Assembly (NCBI GenBank): GCA_963742345.1
Contig: CAVULO010000004.1
Location: 186,001-250,000 of the forward strand
Direction: 5' to 3'
Source: Pseudolabrys sp963742345
GTDB lineage: Bacteria > Pseudomonadota > Alphaproteobacteria > Rhizobiales > Xanthobacteraceae
DNA: 64,000 nucleotides
Shown here: positions 14,045-22,973 of the stretch, piece by piece
Position numbering within the stretch: the stretch's first letter is position 1
How the letters are laid out: the number at the start of each line of letters is the position of its first letter
Made by a program: the position numbers and the translations under genes
Notes under the pieces: model-generated
The model's database searches: none
Seen by the model: only the letters and a program-made list of their open reading frames with translations
What the model was told of the DNA's origin: nothing

Positions 14045-14560
14045 ATGCCGAAAACTCCCGAACAACTCTTCGAGGCGCTCGATGCGGTTGGAATCCTGCA
14101 TTCAACGGTCAAACACCCTCCGCTGTTCACGGTCGAGCAATCACAAAGTCTGCGCGGTCAGATTCCCGGTGGCCACACCAAGAACCTGTTTTTGCGCGAC
14201 AAGAAATACGCAATTTACCTCGTGGTCGCGCTGGAAGACGCCGACATCGACCTGAAGGGGCTGCACCGCCGGCTGGGTGCAAACGGGCGTTTTTCATTCG
14301 GCTCCGCTGACCTGCTGCGCGAGGTACTGGGCGTGGAGCCCGGCGCGGTAACCCCATTTGGCGTCATCAACGATACGGACGGGCGCGTGACCGTGGTGCT
14401 CGACGCCGCCATGATGGAACATGAGACGCTGAACTATCACCCGCTGGTCAACACTATGACCACGTCGATAAAGCGCGACGATCTGATGAAATTCCTTGAA
14501 TCTACCGGGCATATCCCCCGAATCGAGCGACTTTCGGGCCGCGCCTCGAACATGCCTTGA
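14045..14560 (+). CDS. Prolyl-tRNA deacylase (YbaK/ProXp-ala type)
   Basis: This 171-residue protein is a free-standing relative of the editing domain of prolyl-tRNA synthetase, which hydrolyses mischarged Ala-tRNA(Pro). Visible family features are HPPLFTVEQSQ near the N-terminus, GGHTKNLFLRDKK (with the conserved lysine), and the C-terminal LNYHPLVNTMTTSI with HP and N residues typical of ProXp-ala proteins. The start ATG 14045 and stop TGA are in an undisturbed frame. It precedes the thioredoxin-TPR gene by about 80 bp but is probably transcribed separately. Confidence 0.88.
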   Translation: MPKTPEQLFEALDAVGILHSTVKHPPLFTVEQSQSLRGQIPGGHTKNLFLRDKKYAIYLVVALEDADIDLKGLHRRLGANGRFSFGSADLLREVLGVEPGAVTPFGVINDTDGRVTVVLDAAMMEHETLNYHPLVNTMTTSIKRDDLMKFLESTGHIPRIERLSGRASNMP

Positions 14561-14642
14561 TGATTGCGTTAGCTTCCCGGATAACCCATCTAATCCGGCA
14601 GAGGTGTTCAGGCCCTTCGCGGCCGAGTGAGGCGAGGAAATT

Positions 14643-15542
14643 ATGCTGCAAGACGGCGGGGCTACGATGGCAGCCGAGGTGGTCAAGGATACGACCACGC
14701 AGGCCTTCATGAAAGACGTGATCGAGGAATCCAAGCACCAGCCGGTGCTGGTAGATTTCTGGGCGCCCTGGTGCGGGCCTTGCAAGCAGCTGACGCCTGT
14801 CCTTGAAAAAACCGTGAAGGCCGCCAAGGGCAAGGTCAAACTCGCCAAGATGAATATTGACGAACATCCGGCGATCCCGGGCCAGATGGGTATCCAGTCG
14901 ATCCCTGCGGTCATCGCGTTTTCGAACGGTCAGCCCGTCGACGGGTTTATGGGTGCATTGCCCGAGAGCCAGGTGGTCGCGTTCCTGGAACGGATCACCA
15001 AAGGCGCCGTCGGCGCCGAGGGAAAGGATTTGCTGAAAGCAGCCGATGCTGCGCTGGTTGAAGGCAATGCCGCCGGCGCCGCCGAAATTTACGCGCAGCT
15101 GCTCGCCCAAGACAGCACCAACGTACCCGCGCTTGCGGGCCTTGCGCGCTGCTATGTCGAAACCGGCGCTCTCGAACAGGCCAAGCAGACACTCGCACTC
15201 GTCCCTGAAGCCAAGCGAAACGAGGCGGCGGTGGCCGCAGCACGCGCCGCGCTTGAGGTTGCCGAGCAGGCCAAGTCGCTCGGGCCGCTGGCGGAGCTGG
15301 AAGAGAAAACGCTCGCCGACCCGCTCAACCATCAAGCGCGCTTCGATCTTGCGGTCGCGCTTAACGCCAAGGGCAAGCGGGAAGATGCGGTCAAGCATCT
15401 AATCGAAATCGTCAAGCGCGATCGCAAATGGAACGATGACGGTGCACGCAAGCAGCTCGTGCAGTTTTTTGAAGCGTGGGGCGCGACCGACCCGGCCACC
15501 ATAGAAGGCCGCAAGCGTCTGTCGTCGATTTTGTTTTCGTAG
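14643..15542 (+). CDS. Thioredoxin-TPR protein, CnoX-like co-chaperone
   Basis: Residues about 20-125 are a thioredoxin fold with the intact active site WAPWCGPCKQL and the cis-proline region QSIPAVIAF. The rest (about 130-299) is tetratricopeptide-like helices, as in CnoX (YbbN), which holds unfolded proteins and passes them to chaperones under oxidative stress. Unlike E. coli CnoX, the CXXC pair is complete, as in alphaproteobacterial CnoX, so it should be redox active. A GAGGCGAGGAA ribosome binding site precedes ATG 14643; an internal ATG at 14670 is an alternative start. It is followed by the LON-domain gene 75 bp downstream, probably in one operon. Confidence 0.88.
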   Translation: MLQDGGATMAAEVVKDTTTQAFMKDVIEESKHQPVLVDFWAPWCGPCKQLTPVLEKTVKAAKGKVKLAKMNIDEHPAIPGQMGIQSIPAVIAFSNGQPVDGFMGALPESQVVAFLERITKGAVGAEGKDLLKAADAALVEGNAAGAAEIYAQLLAQDSTNVPALAGLARCYVETGALEQAKQTLALVPEAKRNEAAVAAARAALEVAEQAKSLGPLAELEEKTLADPLNHQARFDLAVALNAKGKREDAVKHLIEIVKRDRKWNDDGARKQLVQFFEAWGATDPATIEGRKRLSSILFS

Positions 15543-15617
15543 CGCATCGGAAAGGATTATGCGCAGCAAAAATATGTTCGCCCCGGCAACGGCACCGGGC
15601 GGTGGAGCGAAGCGAAC

Positions 15618-16292
15618 ATGCCGATGAACGCTCAATATCGCGGACCAATTGAATTGCCCGGTGTCATCCCGGTCTTTCCCCTGCCGGGCGCGTTGCTTTT
15701 GCCGCGCGGACAGATGCCACTCAATATTTTCGAGCCACGCTATCTCGCAATGATTGACGACACGCTGCGCGATGGCCACCGGCTAATCGGCATGATCCAG
15801 CCCGACGTCGCTCACCCCGGTGCGGCCGACAAGCCCCGACTCTACAAGATCGGCTGTGCGGGACGAATTACCCAGCTCGCCGAGAGCGGCGATGGCCGTT
15901 ATATGATCGAGCTCACCGGTGTTGCGCGTTTCCGGATCGAAGAGGAACTCAAAGTCGCGACGGCATACCGGCAGTGCCGCGTCACTTATGCGCCATTTGC
16001 TGACGATTTCATCGCGCGCAAGGGCGAGAACGCTGTCGACCGCGCGGCGTTGCTCGCAGCGCTCACCAGTTTTCTCAAAGCCAACGATCTGCAGGCCGAC
16101 TGGAAGGGAATTGAAAAGGCGCCGAATGAGGCGCTTGTCAATGCGCTATCGATGATGTCGCCCTATGGCACGGCGGAGAAGCAGGCGCTCCTGGAGGCGC
16201 CGGATCTAAAGACGCGTGCTGAAATACTGGTTGCCATCACCGAAATTGAGCTCGCTAAGAAAAATACCGAAGGCGAGCCTCAGTTGCAGTGA
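15618..16292 (+). CDS. LON substrate-binding-domain protein
   Basis: This 224-residue protein consists of a stand-alone N-terminal domain of Lon protease without the ATPase or protease parts. It starts with the family signature (IPVFPLPGALLLPRGQMPLNIF, EPRYLAMIDDTL) and keeps the later conserved strand block GCAGRITQLAESGDGRYMIEL. The domain binds unfolded protein or peptides in Lon. What the solo proteins do is not established. Its position after a thioredoxin-TPR chaperone gene and before Trm112 is usual in Rhizobiales. Confidence 0.88.
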   Translation: MPMNAQYRGPIELPGVIPVFPLPGALLLPRGQMPLNIFEPRYLAMIDDTLRDGHRLIGMIQPDVAHPGAADKPRLYKIGCAGRITQLAESGDGRYMIELTGVARFRIEEELKVATAYRQCRVTYAPFADDFIARKGENAVDRAALLAALTSFLKANDLQADWKGIEKAPNEALVNALSMMSPYGTAEKQALLEAPDLKTRAEILVAITEIELAKKNTEGEPQLQ

Positions 16293-16368
16293 TCAACGGT
16301 TTGGCGGGAAAGAGTGCAAGCCCGTCCCACAGTGCTATAATTTTGCGAATTCGCTGGGAGCATTCCTG

Positions 16369-16572
16369 ATGTCGACCGTCCCGCCTACCGAACGGCCCAC
16401 CGACAGTGTCGATCCGAAACTGCTGGAGATCCTCGTCTGTCCCGTCACCAAGGGGCCGCTCGAATACGACGTAGCGAAGCAGGAGCTGGTCTCCCGCAAG
16501 GCCAAGCTCGCCTATCCAATCCGCGACGGCATACCGATCATGTTGCCGGAGGAAGCGCGCAGGTTGGAGTGA
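16369..16572 (+). CDS. Trm112 family small protein
   Basis: This 67-residue protein belongs to the Trm112/UPF0434 family, with the signature DPKLLEILVCPVTKGPL and C-terminal YPIRDGIPIMLPEEARR. Bacterial members are short, zinc-ribbon-like proteins. Eukaryotic and archaeal Trm112 activates several methyltransferases, but the bacterial role is unclear. Only one cysteine of the expected metal site is present here. ATG 16369 is preferred over upstream starts because similarity begins after it. It follows the LON-domain gene by 76 bp. Confidence 0.88.
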   Translation: MSTVPPTERPTDSVDPKLLEILVCPVTKGPLEYDVAKQELVSRKAKLAYPIRDGIPIMLPEEARRLE

Positions 16573-16733
16573 TGCCACGCGAATATTTTTGATTTGTCCT
16601 CGCCGGACTTGTCGCCACCAGTCGGGTTTATTTGGCTTGTGGCTCTCATTGTTTTCGGAAGGCAAATGGCCGGGACAGACCGAGCCATGACGTGAGTAAG
16701 AAAAGGCGAAACAAGACCAGGGAGAGAATCTCA

Positions 16734-17363
16734 ATGATAAAGATCTGGGGCCGCAACACATCCTCGAATGTGCAAAAATCCATGTGGGCGGTGGGCGAAC
16801 TCAAGCTGGAACATCAGCGCATCGACATCGGCGGCCCCTTCGGCAAGAACAAGGAGCCGGCATATCTCGCAATGAATCCGAACGGCCTGGTGCCGACACT
16901 TGAGGAAGAAGACGGCTTTCTGCTGTGGGAATCGAATTCTGTCGTGCGTTATCTCGCCGGCAAGCACGATACGAACGGCATACTCGAGCCGAAGGATCCC
17001 AAACAGCGCGCGCTCGCCAGCCAGTGGATGGATTGGCAACTATCGGTGGTGGGACCCGCAATCTTCCATGCCTTCTGGGGTCTGATCAGAACGCCAGCAG
17101 AAAAACGCGACATGACCGCAATCAAGACTTCGCAGGATAAAACCACCGACGCCATGAAAATCCTCGACGCACAACTGGGCAAGACACAATATGTCGCCGG
17201 TCCCGCATTTTCATACGGCGACATTCCGGTCGGCATCATGTGCTATCGCTTCGTCCAGTTGGTGCCGCAGCGGCCGCCGACGCCAAATCTCGACCGGTGG
17301 TACGGGCTGATTTCCAAACGCAAAGCATTCCAGGATCACGTCGGTAGCGTCCCGCTGTCGTAG
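16734..17363 (+). CDS. Glutathione S-transferase family protein
   Basis: This 209-residue cytosolic GST has an N-terminal thioredoxin-like domain (NTSSNVQKSMWAVGELKLEH, NPNGLVPTLEEEDG with the cis-proline, and the glutathione-binding LWESNSVVRYLA) and a helical C-terminal domain (YVAGPAFSYGDIPVGIM, holding the N-capping box). The likely N-terminal active residue is a serine (NTSSNVQK). The GGGAGAGAATCTCA segment just before ATG 16734 is a good ribosome binding site, so longer in-frame starts upstream are rejected. The natural substrate is unknown. Confidence 0.9.
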   Translation: MIKIWGRNTSSNVQKSMWAVGELKLEHQRIDIGGPFGKNKEPAYLAMNPNGLVPTLEEEDGFLLWESNSVVRYLAGKHDTNGILEPKDPKQRALASQWMDWQLSVVGPAIFHAFWGLIRTPAEKRDMTAIKTSQDKTTDAMKILDAQLGKTQYVAGPAFSYGDIPVGIMCYRFVQLVPQRPPTPNLDRWYGLISKRKAFQDHVGSVPLS

Positions 17364-17386
17364 CGGGGAACACACGTCGCGTCTGA

Positions 17387-18631
17387 CTACAGCGCTTCGC
17401 CCTTGAGCAGCTTCGGCATATCGCCGGTAAAGCCTGCCGCCTCACGGATGAACATGCGCTTGAGCGCAGGCATACGCTCGACCAATCCAAGACCGATGTC
17501 CCGCGCAAGCCGCAGTACATCGGAGTGATTGGAAAAAAGCCTGTTCAAGCCATCGGTGGCAATGCCCATGGTCATGGTGTCGAAGCGCCGCCAGCGCTGA
17601 TAGCGCTCCAGGACGTCCGGGCCCCCGGGATCGAGACCGAGACGCGCTGCGTCCGCAATTGCTTCTGCCAACGCCGCCACATCGCGCAGACCCATATTGA
17701 GCCCCTGCCCGGCGATTGGATGGATAATGTGCGCGGCGTCGCCGATCAGCGCCAGCCTTTCGCCAATGAACGTCCGTGCAGTGAAAAGCCCGAGCGGAAA
17801 TGCCCGCTTTGGCCCGACTACCTTCAGTTCGCCAAGTTGCAAGCCGAAGCGTTTTTCGAGCTCGGCGTGAAATTCCTCGACCGGCAGCGCAACAATACGC
17901 TCGGCCTCGCGCGCACTTTCGGCCCACACGATCGAGCAGCGCCTGCCGGTCAGTGGCAGGATTGCAAACGGACCGGCGGGCAAAAAGTGTTCTTCTGCGC
18001 GGCCATTGTGTTCACGCTCATGCGCGACCGTCGTGACGATCGCGGACTGATCGTAGTTCCACCCATGAGAGGCGATGTTAGCCCGCTCGCGGATCAGTGA
18101 GTGCGCACCGTCGGCTCCAACCAGCAGGCGGGCAGAAAGCACTTCGCCATCGGCAAGTGCGACCTCAATGGTATTGTCGGCATTTTCAAAGCCGGCCACG
18201 GCGCTCGCACGCAAGTCGATGCCGAGCGTTTTTGCCTTTGTCACCAGTGCATCCACCAGATGACGGTTTTCGACCATATGGGCGAAGGGCTCGCCTTCTT
18301 CTACCTCGCCACCGAAAGTAAGAAATGTTGGTCGCACCGCATCGTCGAGCTTTGAGTCGGTTACCACCATGTCGAGGATCGGTTGCGCATTGTCGGTGAC
18401 CGCATCCCAAACTTCGATCGCCTCAAAGAGCCGCCGCGCGGCGGCAGCGATTGCCGAGGCGCGCGGGTCTTTCGACTGGGCATGCGCCAACGCAGGATCA
18501 ATGACTGCCACCGCAAATGAGTCGCCCAGCCCCTGGCGCAGGGCAATTGCGAGCGCCAGGCCGGCAAAACCGGCCCCGCCGACGACAACCTCGGCGCGCT
18601 GAAAAGCAGATCGAGCCTTACCCATGCACAT
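17387..18631 (-). CDS. FAD-dependent ubiquinone-biosynthesis hydroxylase (UbiH/UbiF/COQ6 family)
   Basis: This FAD monooxygenase of the UbiH family hydroxylates the benzoquinone ring during ubiquinone synthesis. The N-terminal dinucleotide fold is VVGGAGFAGLALAIALRQG. The middle FAD motif is LLVGADGAHSLIRERANI. The second FAD motif is GDAAHIIHPIAGQGLNMG. About 415 residues is the family norm. Alphaproteobacteria use UbiL and related hydroxylases with differing ring position, and the position cannot be told from the sequence. The start is taken at ATG 18631; 18625 and 18655 are alternatives. It is divergent from tesB with a 65-bp gap that must hold both promoters. Confidence 0.88.
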   Translation of the reverse strand: MCMGKARSAFQRAEVVVGGAGFAGLALAIALRQGLGDSFAVAVIDPALAHAQSKDPRASAIAAAARRLFEAIEVWDAVTDNAQPILDMVVTDSKLDDAVRPTFLTFGGEVEEGEPFAHMVENRHLVDALVTKAKTLGIDLRASAVAGFENADNTIEVALADGEVLSARLLVGADGAHSLIRERANIASHGWNYDQSAIVTTVAHEREHNGRAEEHFLPAGPFAILPLTGRRCSIVWAESAREAERIVALPVEEFHAELEKRFGLQLGELKVVGPKRAFPLGLFTARTFIGERLALIGDAAHIIHPIAGQGLNMGLRDVAALAEAIADAARLGLDPGGPDVLERYQRWRRFDTMTMGIATDGLNRLFSNHSDVLRLARDIGLGLVERMPALKRMFIREAAGFTGDMPKLLKGEAL

Positions 18632-18696
18632 TCCTTGTAAATCTCGCGGCAGCATAGCAGGTTGAGGGCCGACTTTGACCTAATCTGGGCTCCCAC

Positions 18697-19560
18697 ATGT
18701 CCTCCGCCGTGCAGGATCTGCTGAACATTCTCGATCTCGAACCGCTGGAAGTGAACCTGTTCCGCGGCCGCTCGCCGCAAGTCGGTTGGCAGCGCGTGTT
18801 CGGCGGCCAGGTGATCGGACAGGCGCTGGTAGCCGCAGTGCGCACAGTCGACGTCCGGCCGCCGCATTCCCTGCACGCCTATTTCCTGCTGCCCGGCGAC
18901 CCCAAAGTACCCATCATCTATGATGTCGATCGCATGCGCGATGGAAAGAGCTTTACCACGCGGCGCGTCACCGCCCGCCAGCATGGGCATCCAATTTTCT
19001 CAATGTTGGTATCGTTCCACACGGACGAACCCGGTCTCGACCATCAGGCCAAAATGCCGGACGTGCCGCCGCCGGAAAAACTTCCGAGCGACGCCGATAT
19101 GCGCGAAAAATTGCTGCCGATGATGCCGGATCCGGTTCGACGTTATTACGAGCGCGAGCGCCCGATCGAGCTACGTCCGGTCGAATTCGAGCGCTACCTC
19201 GGCAAGAAAATCCCCGGCGGACAATTCAACATCTGGATTCGCACCACCGGCAAGTTGCCCGATCTTCCCGCCATCCATCAATGCGTGCTGGCTTACGCAT
19301 CCGATATGATGCTGCTCGATACTGCGCTGGCACCGCACGGACGCACACTGTTCGAAAAAGAATTCATGGCCGCCAGTCTTGATCATGCGTTGTGGCTGCA
19401 CCGGCCGTTCCGCGCCGACGATTGGCTGCTTTATGCGCAGGATTCGCCCAATCTGCACGGCTCGCGCGGCTATGCACGTGGACTTATATTCAAACGCGAT
19501 GGGACGCTCGTCGCCTCGGTGGCTCAGGAAGGCCTGGTGCGCCTGAAGCGAGAAGCTTGA
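18697..19560 (+). CDS. tesB: Acyl-CoA thioesterase II
   Basis: TesB hydrolyses medium- and long-chain acyl-CoA to free fatty acid and CoA. The 287-residue protein contains two hot-dog folds. The N-terminal one has RSPQVGWQRVFGGQVIGQAL and PHSLHAYFLLPGDP. The C-terminal one has LAYASDMMLLDTALAPHG (catalytic aspartate region) and DDWLLYAQDSP, with the final SRGYARGLIFKRDGTLVASV carrying the conserved glycine and catalytic threonine/glutamine region. The frame is intact. The DUF2927 gene begins 8 bp after the stop, suggesting co-transcription. Confidence 0.93.
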   Translation: MSSAVQDLLNILDLEPLEVNLFRGRSPQVGWQRVFGGQVIGQALVAAVRTVDVRPPHSLHAYFLLPGDPKVPIIYDVDRMRDGKSFTTRRVTARQHGHPIFSMLVSFHTDEPGLDHQAKMPDVPPPEKLPSDADMREKLLPMMPDPVRRYYERERPIELRPVEFERYLGKKIPGGQFNIWIRTTGKLPDLPAIHQCVLAYASDMMLLDTALAPHGRTLFEKEFMAASLDHALWLHRPFRADDWLLYAQDSPNLHGSRGYARGLIFKRDGTLVASVAQEGLVRLKREA

Positions 19561-19567
19561 AGCTACA

Positions 19568-20354
19568 ATGAAGCGATTGCTCGCGGGCTATCTTGTTCTG
19601 ATTTCGATGGTGGCGACCGCGCTTGGCGCATCGAGCAAACAGCCTGCTCCGCCCGGATCGTTGGAAGGCGCGCCGCCGCAATATACTCGTTTCACAGCCA
19701 TGGAACTTACGCGGGGTTTTCTCGCACTCGCGTTCGGGTCCGATCTGCGCATCGGCGCCCGACCGCTTGGCATCCGCCGTTTTGACCATGCAATCCGCGC
19801 GCGAGTCATCGGCGGCGGTACCGTCGACCGCCGCGATGCAATGTCCCGCGTGATTGAAGATTATGCGCGCGAGGTTCCCAGTCTGGAGCTGAGCATTGCA
19901 CCTTCGGCTACTTCAGCGGAAATCGAGCTGCAGGCTGATTGACGAGAAGGATTTTAAATCGGCGTTACAGGCCGCCTTCGGCGCCAAAATTGCAAAGGCA
20001 TTCGTCACCCGTACTGATCCGCAATGCATGACCAGTGTTAAATCAACCGCCGATGGAAAAATCGTGCATTCAGTGTCCTTTATCATCGTCGACAAGGGCG
20101 ACGATGTATTCCTCGACTGCGCCTATCATGAATTGCTGCATGCCCTCGGGCTTTCGAACCACGATCAGCATAACCCTTGGACCACACTCAACCAGAGACG
20201 CATGGTCGGCTACCTCACGGACTACGACCGATCTTTGCTGACCTTGTTGTATGACCCGCACATCAAGCCCGGCATGACGCTGCGACAAGCGCGCTCCGTC
20301 TTGCCTGGTGCCATCGCCGAACTTGGGCTCGCCACCTCAAATCACGATCGGTGA
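19568..20354 (+). CDS. DUF2927 domain protein, secreted (one frameshift)
   Basis: After a signal peptide (LLAGYLVLISMVATALGASS) the protein has a DUF2927-type region. Its clearest motif is CAYHELLHALGLSNHDQHN, which looks like a zinc-protease HExxH variant (HELLH) followed by a third histidine. The family is predicted to be extracytoplasmic and has no proven activity. The first frame stops after EIELQAD, and the second begins around CRLIDEKDFKSALQ; one extra base near 19930 explains it. Start ATG 19568 lies 8 bp after tesB. Whether it is a peptidase is inference from the HELLH motif alone. Confidence 0.78.
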
Positions 20355-20491
20355 GTCAGCTTTGCTGACCTAATATGCTCTGAAATGCGGCGACTGCCTG
20401 TGGGTAGGGCAATATGCCCGCTTAATCTTTAGGCCGCCCGTCGCTAGCTTGTGCAAATGAGCCCGTGCCGGCCAAAGCCGGGGCGGGTTTT

Positions 20492-20541
20492 GCGCATGGT
20501 CCCCGAAAAGTGGGAACCGGTTTTCGGAAAGGATCATGCGC
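20492..20541. repeat. Palindromic intergenic repeat, copy 1
   Basis: This 50-bp imperfect palindrome begins GCGCATGGTCCCCGAAAA and ends CGGAAAGGATCATGCGC, with a central GGGAACCGGTTTTC. Two related copies lie at 24428-24473 and 25906-25946. Elements with GATCCCGAAAA...CGGTTTTCGG...GATCATGCGC are scattered through Rhizobiales genomes. It lies in the leader of the first glnK. Confidence 0.75.
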
Positions 20542-20584
20542 AAACCAAAAACTGCGCGAAGCAAGCGCGCCGGGGGAGGACGCC

Positions 20585-20923
20585 ATGAAGCTAGTCATCG
20601 CCGTCATTAAACCATTCAAGCTGGATGAGGTCCGCGAGGCCCTCACACGTATCGGTATCCAGGGCATGACCGTGACGGAGGTCAGAGGCTACGGGCGACA
20701 GAAGGGTCACACTGAAATCTATCGCGGCGCAGAATACGCTGTGAACTTCCTCCCCAAATTGCGTCTGGAAGTCGCGGTCGCCAGCGAGCAAGTCGACCAG
20801 GTGGTGGACCAACTCGCCGCCGCCGCCCGCACCGGGCAAATCGGCGACGGGAAAATTTTCGTTACGCCGGTGGAACAAGCCGTGCGCATCCGCACCGGCG
20901 AAACCGACGTCGACGCGCTCTAG
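20585..20923 (+). CDS. glnK: PII nitrogen signalling protein GlnK (copy 1)
   Basis: This 112-residue PII trimer subunit senses ATP/ADP and 2-oxoglutarate and plugs the ammonium channel when nitrogen is plentiful. The first signature is KPFKLDEVREAL. The T-loop GYGRQKGHTEIYRGAEY carries the tyrosine that GlnD uridylylates. The C-terminal signature TGQIGDGKIFV is followed by VRIRTGE. A strong GGGGGAGGA ribosome binding site precedes ATG 20585. It is followed 37 bp later by amtB. GlnB and GlnK cannot be separated by sequence alone; the amtB linkage decides for GlnK. Confidence 0.93.
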   Translation: MKLVIAVIKPFKLDEVREALTRIGIQGMTVTEVRGYGRQKGHTEIYRGAEYAVNFLPKLRLEVAVASEQVDQVVDQLAAAARTGQIGDGKIFVTPVEQAVRIRTGETDVDAL

Positions 20924-20960
20924 AAAATCAGCAGATAAAATAAAATTGGAGAGATGACAC

Positions 20961-22295
20961 ATGACACGGGCGTTCCTGCGCCTCGCCGTGGCTGCGACGA
21001 CGGTGATCGTGACCTCACCAGCTTTCGCCCAAGCCTCCGAGATTGGCTCCACGATCGGTTCCAAGATCGACGCCGCCGATACCGCGTGGATGATCTGCGC
21101 GACCGGCCTGGTGCTGATGATGACGATTCCAGGTCTTGCCTTGTTCTATGCCGGCATGGTGCGGAAGAAGAATGTGCTCGCCACGATGGCGCAAAGTCTC
21201 GCCGCTACTTTTCTCGTTTCCATGCTGTGGGCGTTCGTCGGATACAGCCTCGCCTTCACCGGGGATAGTGCATTCATCGGCACGCTCGACCGCGTCTTCC
21301 TCAATGGCATGACTATCGATGCAATTTCTCCGCTTGCCAAAACGATTCCCGAAAGCCTGTTCATGATTTATCAGATGACTTTCGCCGTCATCACAGTGGC
21401 GCTGGTCGCAGGCTCGGTTGCCGATCGGCTGCGTTTTTCCGCGTTCCTGCTGTTCTGTGTTTTTTGGTTGCTCCTGGTCTATGTGCCGATCGCCCATTGG
21501 GTGTGGGGCGGCGGTTTCCTCGGCAGCTACGGCACGATCGATTTCGCCGGCGGCACGGTGGTGCATTTGAATGCCGGCGTCGCCGGCTTGACTGCGGCTT
21601 ACGTGCTCGGCGCGCGGCGCGGTTATGGCAGCGACAATCTGGCGCCACATGATCTCACGCTCGCGGTGATCGGCACGGGCCTGTTGTGGGTCGGTTGGTT
21701 CGGCTTCAATGGCGGTTCGGCGCTCGGTGCCAATGCGCGCGCCGCCATGGCGATCGTGTCGACGCATCTCGCCGCGAGCGCTGGCGCTTTCACCTGGATG
21801 GCGTTGGAATGGTGGACGCGCGGCAAGCCATCCGTCCTGGGAATGATCTCAGGCGCAGTGGCCGGGCTTGGCACGATCACGCCGGCGTCCGGCTTCGTGT
21901 TGCCGATGCAGGGCGTGCTGATCGGAATCATCGCCGGTGCGATCTGCTTCTGGGCCTGCACCTGGCTCAAGCTCAAGATCGGTTACGACGACTCGCTCGA
22001 TGTGTTCGGCGTGCACGGCATCGGCGGGTTGACCGGCACCCTGCTCGCCGGTGTGTTTGCGGTCGGCGCGCTGTCGGCGACTCCGGAGTTGCCCGGCGGC
22101 GTCCACGGCCTGCTCGAAGGCAATCCGCAGCAGGTCGTCGCGCAGCTTTACGGCGTCGTGGTCACGCTGGTCTGGTCGGGTGCGCTGACCTTCGTCATCC
22201 TCAAGGTCATCGGCGCGATAGTGCCGTTGCGCGTGCGCCACGAAGACGAAGTCATGGGCCTCGACGTCAGTTTGCACGGCGAGGCGCTTCAATAG
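20961..22295 (+). CDS. amtB: Ammonium transporter AmtB (copy 1)
   Basis: This is an inner-membrane ammonium channel of 444 residues with an N-terminal signal sequence (LRLAVAATTVIVTSPAFAQA) and about 11 membrane helices. Typical features are TAWMICATGLVLMMTIPGLA, FYAGMVRKKNVL, the periplasmic gate region and pore histidine in YVPIAHWVWGGG, and the second pore histidine in VFGVHGIGGLTG. It ends with the cytosolic tail GLDVSLHGEALQ. It belongs to the glnK-amtB unit starting at 20585. The amino acid sequence differs clearly from the second amtB at 22974, so this is an old duplication. Confidence 0.95.
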   Translation: MTRAFLRLAVAATTVIVTSPAFAQASEIGSTIGSKIDAADTAWMICATGLVLMMTIPGLALFYAGMVRKKNVLATMAQSLAATFLVSMLWAFVGYSLAFTGDSAFIGTLDRVFLNGMTIDAISPLAKTIPESLFMIYQMTFAVITVALVAGSVADRLRFSAFLLFCVFWLLLVYVPIAHWVWGGGFLGSYGTIDFAGGTVVHLNAGVAGLTAAYVLGARRGYGSDNLAPHDLTLAVIGTGLLWVGWFGFNGGSALGANARAAMAIVSTHLAASAGAFTWMALEWWTRGKPSVLGMISGAVAGLGTITPASGFVLPMQGVLIGIIAGAICFWACTWLKLKIGYDDSLDVFGVHGIGGLTGTLLAGVFAVGALSATPELPGGVHGLLEGNPQQVVAQLYGVVVTLVWSGALTFVILKVIGAIVPLRVRHEDEVMGLDVSLHGEALQ

Positions 22296-22474
22296 TTAAC
22301 GGACTTGCGCCTCGGCAAAGCGACCAGAATTCATCAGGCTCATTTCGCCTATTTTTAGGCAGGACCCTTACGGCGTGACGCGTCTTTAAGCGCAGGCCTG
22401 GCCGTCCTTGAGTCGGCCCGACACTCTGGCCGATTTCCATATTGAATCAACGATATAGGCCGCTGCGCGGCATC

Positions 22475-22490
22475 TGGCACGGCGTTTGAT
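22475..22490 (+). promoter_or_regulatory. Sigma54-like promoter element upstream of second glnK
   Basis: TGGCACGGCGTTTGAT matches the -24 half of the sigma54 consensus (TGGCAC) perfectly. It has TTGA in place of TTGC at -12, with correct spacing. It lies 107 bp before the glnK start, in a 301-bp gap (22296-22596) without any gene. A small hairpin (CGAAGC AA GCTTCG, 22513-22526) lies in the leader. Sigma54/NtrC control is the rule for glnK-amtB. No clear NtrC site was found. Confidence 0.5.
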
Positions 22491-22596
22491 TCTATCTCCC
22501 CGGCCATGCCTGCGAAGCAAGCTTCGTGGGCCCGGCTCAGTGAACCCGCCCGCACTGCGTGAATGTAGAAAACGGGCTCAAGCGGGGATCGAATCC

Positions 22597-22935
<339 letters not shown>

Positions 22936-22973
22936 TAACCCGCACCGCAAACAATACGGACAGGAGTAAAACC

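Noticed and set aside
20355..20369. Hairpin GTCAGC-TTT-GCTGAC after the DUF2927 gene as a terminator
   Set aside because: The stem is short and no T-run follows.
20430..20510. Possible sigma54 promoter before the first glnK (GG-N10-GC in CCGGGGCGGGTTTTGCGC)
   Set aside because: Only the GG and GC pairs match; the rest of the -24 half does not, and the palindromic repeat overlaps it.
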